Shown: positions 5,584 through 8,507 of the stretch, piece after piece
Position numbering within the stretch: position 1 is the first letter of the stretch
Layout: each line of letters starts with the position of its first letter
Assembly (NCBI GenBank): GCA_910586955.1
Contig: CAJUMM010000105.1
Coordinates: 1 to 8,507 of the forward strand
Direction of reading: 5' to 3'
DNA: 8,507 nt
DNA from: an uncultured Lachnospiraceae bacterium
Lineage (GTDB): Bacteria > Bacillota > Clostridia > Lachnospirales > Lachnospiraceae
Program-made: the position numbers and the translations under genes
The notes under the pieces: model-generated
The model's database searches: none
What the model was told of the DNA's origin: nothing
What the model saw: the letters and a program-made list of their open reading frames with translations, nothing else

Positions 5584-8507
5584 ATGAAACAGGCACAGTA
5601 CCGTTCCCTAATGGAGCAGGAACGTTATGAGGAAATCATAGAACAGCTGGAAGAGGAACTGCGGGAGGAATATGACGAACTGTCCATGTTAAGTCTTGGC
5701 AGGGCTTACCTGGCCGCAGGGGATGAGAGGAAAGCGAGAAAAATTGCAAAGAGGTGCCACAATCTGTTCCCGGCAGGCGACTATATTATGGAAATCGAAG
5801 AACTGCTGGAAGCCGTGGAGGAGGGCCGGACAGAAGACTATCTGCGCAATCATACATATGGGAAGAACGCAGAGGCACAGGAGGAAACCGGGATACAAAA
5901 CCAGCCGGAAGTACAGGCAGAATCTTCGGAACCGCCACAATTTAACAATACCGGACAGCCGCGGCACAGGGAAGATTCGGTTTCCCTTGCGGAAATGTTC
6001 GGCAGAAATCAGAAAAAAAGAAAAAAGAAACCGGTCCAGATCCCCAGAAACATAAAGGAATGCTTCGAGGGAGTGATCGGTATGGAGCATGTGCAGGTGG
6101 AACTGGACAGCTTCTATAAACTTCTGCGCTTTCAAAATGAGCGCAAAGAGAGCCAGTTCCAGGGGGAATTGTTAAAATCCACCCATTTTGCCGTGGCGGG
6201 CGCAAGAGGCAGCGGCAAGACCTTGGTGGGGGAGATCATCGGCGGCCTTTTGTATGACTTCGGAGTGCGGGCGGATAATTGCGCGGCCAGGTTGGAGGCG
6301 GGAGAACTCCTTGCCGCCTATGAGAACGATCGGACGGAAGGCCTCCGGGATTTGTTCGCAAAGCTGAGCGATATCACGGTTATCATAGAGAATGTGCAGA
6401 ATATTCTGGATGACGATGCGGGTAATCCCAATATGAAAAATATCGCCGCCCAGCTTCGAAGGGTGATGTATGAAAAGAAAGACACCCTTTCCATTGTTTT
6501 GACCGGAACCAAAGAGGCGGTAACCAAACTGCAGATACTGGATGATGAAATACAGGACGTTCTGTATAGTACCATTGAAATACCCGGGTATTCCCCCGGG
6601 GAACTGCTGGAAATCGCCAAGAAAGCGGCGGCTGGGAAAGCACTGAGAATCCATCCCGACGCGGAAAAAATCCTCCTTCGCAAAATCAATATGGAATGCA
6701 GAAGCCCCGAGTTTATGAACGCCATCACCTTGAACCGTTATATCAATCAGGCGTCGGTGAAAATGGCCCGGCGGTATTATGAGGGGGACGACGATTCCGA
6801 CGCAGCCAAGGTGTACCTGATGCCGGAGGACTTTGAGGTGGAGATGGAGGAGGAAGGCCTTAACGAGCTGCTGCAAAAGTTAGATAATCTCACCGGGTTA
6901 AGCAATGTAAAAGCACAGATTAAGAAAAGGATAGAGACGATCCTTATTGAGAAACAGTCCGAGGAAAAGGGAGCCCGCAGGGCAGCCGGACACGGTACCC
7001 TTCATATGCTGTTTACCGGAAATCCCGGTACCGGGAAGACCACGGTGGCCAGCCTCATGGGTAGAATTTACCAGCAGCTTGGCATTCTTCCCAAGGGCAG
7101 CCATATGGTATCCTGCACCAGGAGCGATTTGGTGGGCCAATATCAGGGACACACGGCCAAACTGGTCAAAGAGAAGGTAAAAGAAGCAATGGGGGGCGTC
7201 CTGTTTATCGACGAAGCCTATTCCCTTTGCAGGGATGACAGGGATACCTTTGGGCACGAGGCCGTGGATGAACTCATAGCGGCAATCGAAAACAACAAAG
7301 ATTACATGATGGTCATTCTGGCGGGATATCAAGAAGAAATGCTGGAATTCCTGAAATCCAACCCGGGATTCAAAAGCCGTATCCGCAACGAGATCAAGTT
7401 TGAGGATTACAGTGTGGAAGAGATGGCAGTTATTTTCAAAAAGATGGCGGCGGAACGCTCTATGGAGCTGGAGCCTGATTCGGATGGGGATATCCGCAGT
7501 ATGCTGGAAGTGAAGTCCAGGGTGCCGGATTTCGGCAATGCCAGAGGTGTTAGGAATCTGTTTGAGGAAGTCATCGAAACCATGAACGCCCGGCTGATCC
7601 GGATGAGCGGTTCCGGTATGCGTATCAGCGCCGCCCAGATGGATCTGATTACCAAGGCGGATATACAGGCGGTAGCAGGCCGGAAAACCGATGAAGAGAA
7701 AACCCTGGAGGAACTGCTTGAGGAATTAAACGGGCTGGTGGGCTTAAAGTCCGTGAAGGAAAAGGTCCAGGAGATGGTGGACGATATCCAGGTCAAGAAG
7801 TACATGAGGGAGAGAGGAAGGGATGTACAAGGACACGGCACGCTGCACCTGGTATTCATGGGGAATGCGGGAACCGGTAAAACTACGGTCGCCCGCCTCA
7901 TTGGTAAAATCTATAAGAAACTGGGACTTTTGAAAAAGAACGTGTTTGTGGAGACGGGACGGAAAGATCTGGTTGGCCAGTATCAGGGACACACCGCCAG
8001 GAAAGTCATGGATAAACTCAAAGAAGCAGAGGGGGGGATCCTGTTTATTGATGAAGCCTATACCCTGGCAGGAGGTGAGCGGGACGATTTCGGGCTGGAA
8101 GCAATCAACACGCTGGTGGCGGAACTTGAGAACAGACGGGAGAACTTGATGGTCATTGTAGCAGGATACGCCCAGGAGATGCAGAAATTCCTGGATGCCA
8201 ATCAGGGACTGGCAAGCCGCCTTTCCAATGAAATCTACTTTGAGGATTACTCCGAGGAGGAACTTTTGTACCTGTTCCAGAACATGGCCAAGAAGAGAGG
8301 GATGCGTCTCGCGGAGCATCTGGAACCGGTTATCCGGGAACGTATCCAAAAGGAGCGGGAGAACAGCAAAGATTTCGGAAATGCGCGAGGCGTGCGCAAT
8401 ATGGTGGAACAGGTGGAGAAAAAGAAGAACTCCAGAATTGCAAGGAAAATACAGGCAGGAATGGAATTAGAGCAGGATGAAGACATTACCATCTGCAGGG
8501 AAGATCT
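5584..8507 (+). CDS. Three-module CbxX/CbbX-type AAA+ ATPase with TPR-like N-terminus (3' end outside window)
   Basis: The frame is open from ATG 5584 to the window end: 974 codons, no stop. Residues 8-75 look TPR-like (LSLGRAYLAAGDERKARKIA, then FP). A polar linker (about 96-155) carries the basic run KKRKKK (144-149). Module 1 (about 157-425) has Walker A GARGSGKT (206-213), but its Walker B is VIIEN (266-270) and it lacks the GNARGVRN motif. Module 2 (about 424-690) is complete: GNPGTGKT (479-486), pore-loop region GQYQGHTA (518-525), LFIDEAY (540-546), probable arginine finger R599, DFGNARGVRN (649-658). Module 3 (from about 706) is equally complete: GNAGTGKT (760-767), LFIDEAY (820-826), R879, DFGNARGVRN (930-939). 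Related known proteins are CbbX (rubisco remodelling), SpoVK and EccA (TPR plus CbxX-type AAA+, in type VII secretion). A cytoplasmic protein-remodelling ATPase working with the Hsp70-like protein is inferred; the target is unknown. Confidence 0.93.
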   Translation, partial: MKQAQYRSLMEQERYEEIIEQLEEELREEYDELSMLSLGRAYLAAGDERKARKIAKRCHNLFPAGDYIMEIEELLEAVEEGRTEDYLRNHTYGKNAEAQEETGIQNQPEVQAESSEPPQFNNTGQPRHREDSVSLAEMFGRNQKKRKKKPVQIPRNIKECFEGVIGMEHVQVELDSFYKLLRFQNERKESQFQGELLKSTHFAVAGARGSGKTLVGEIIGGLLYDFGVRADNCAARLEAGELLAAYENDRTEGLRDLFAKLSDITVIIENVQNILDDDAGNPNMKNIAAQLRRVMYEKKDTLSIVLTGTKEAVTKLQILDDEIQDVLYSTIEIPGYSPGELLEIAKKAAAGKALRIHPDAEKILLRKINMECRSPEFMNAITLNRYINQASVKMARRYYEGDDDSDAAKVYLMPEDFEVEMEEEGLNELLQKLDNLTGLSNVKAQIKKRIETILIEKQSEEKGARRAAGHGTLHMLFTGNPGTGKTTVASLMGRIYQQLGILPKGSHMVSCTRSDLVGQYQGHTAKLVKEKVKEAMGGVLFIDEAYSLCRDDRDTFGHEAVDELIAAIENNKDYMMVILAGYQEEMLEFLKSNPGFKSRIRNEIKFEDYSVEEMAVIFKKMAAERSMELEPDSDGDIRSMLEVKSRVPDFGNARGVRNLFEEVIETMNARLIRMSGSGMRISAAQMDLITKADIQAVAGRKTDEEKTLEELLEELNGLVGLKSVKEKVQEMVDDIQVKKYMRERGRDVQGHGTLHLVFMGNAGTGKTTVARLIGKIYKKLGLLKKNVFVETGRKDLVGQYQGHTARKVMDKLKEAEGGILFIDEAYTLAGGERDDFGLEAINTLVAELENRRENLMVIVAGYAQEMQKFLDANQGLASRLSNEIYFEDYSEEELLYLFQNMAKKRGMRLAEHLEPVIRERIQKERENSKDFGNARGVRNMVEQVEKKKNSRIARKIQAGMELEQDEDITICRED
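6013..6030 (+). other. A-rich tract with in-frame A-AAA-AAG slippery heptamer
   Basis: Seven A, G, six A, G, three A encode the basic run KKRKKK at the linker/AAA+ boundary. The heptamer at 6021-6027 is phased xxA AAA AAG, the same heptamer and phase as the programmed -1 site of E. coli dnaX. Slippage would reach a TAA at 6117-6119 after 30 further codons. Whether it is used cannot be told from sequence. Confidence 0.3.

Noticed and set aside
6172..6876. 234-codon open frame on the minus strand
   Set aside because: It lies wholly antisense to module 1 of the AAA+ gene, whose motifs are unmistakable on the + strand.

Overview
The window looks like chromosomal DNA of a Gram-positive Clostridia bacterium, most likely Lachnospiraceae-like. 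This is an inference from protein style, moderate G+C, purine-rich GGAG-type ribosome binding sites and sigma-A-like promoters; no 16S or other marker gene is present. All supported genes are on the + strand.

Layout. (1) 1-604: the 3' part of an ABC-2 exporter permease. (2) 605-941: a gene-free stretch holding three imperfect tandem 39-40 base repeats and a long inverted repeat with a nested hairpin, then the promoter of the next gene. (3) 942-1805: a membrane-anchored VanY-type D,D-carboxypeptidase, closed by a terminator. (4) 1945-3924: a two-gene unit of cardiolipin synthase and a small two-CBS protein, with its own promoter and a strong terminator at 3934-3967. (5) 4083 to the right edge: a second two-gene unit behind a near-consensus extended -10 promoter. 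It encodes a lid-less Hsp70-like protein and, 10 bases later, a very large ATPase with a TPR-like N-terminus and three CbxX/CbbX-type AAA+ modules, still open at base 8507.

Genes in regions 1-4 are ordinary envelope functions: export, peptidoglycan trimming and anionic phospholipid synthesis. The Hsp70/AAA+ pair is the unusual part. The Hsp70 keeps its ATPase residues but lacks the C-terminal lid and has a divergent interdomain linker. The AAA+ protein has two complete ATPase modules and a first module with an intact Walker A but a degraded Walker B (Glu-Asn instead of Asp-Glu). Tight spacing, an SD overlapping the upstream stop codon and a shared promoter suggest the two proteins act together, possibly as a dedicated chaperone/remodelling machine. 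The target cannot be seen here; downstream genes would be the key evidence.
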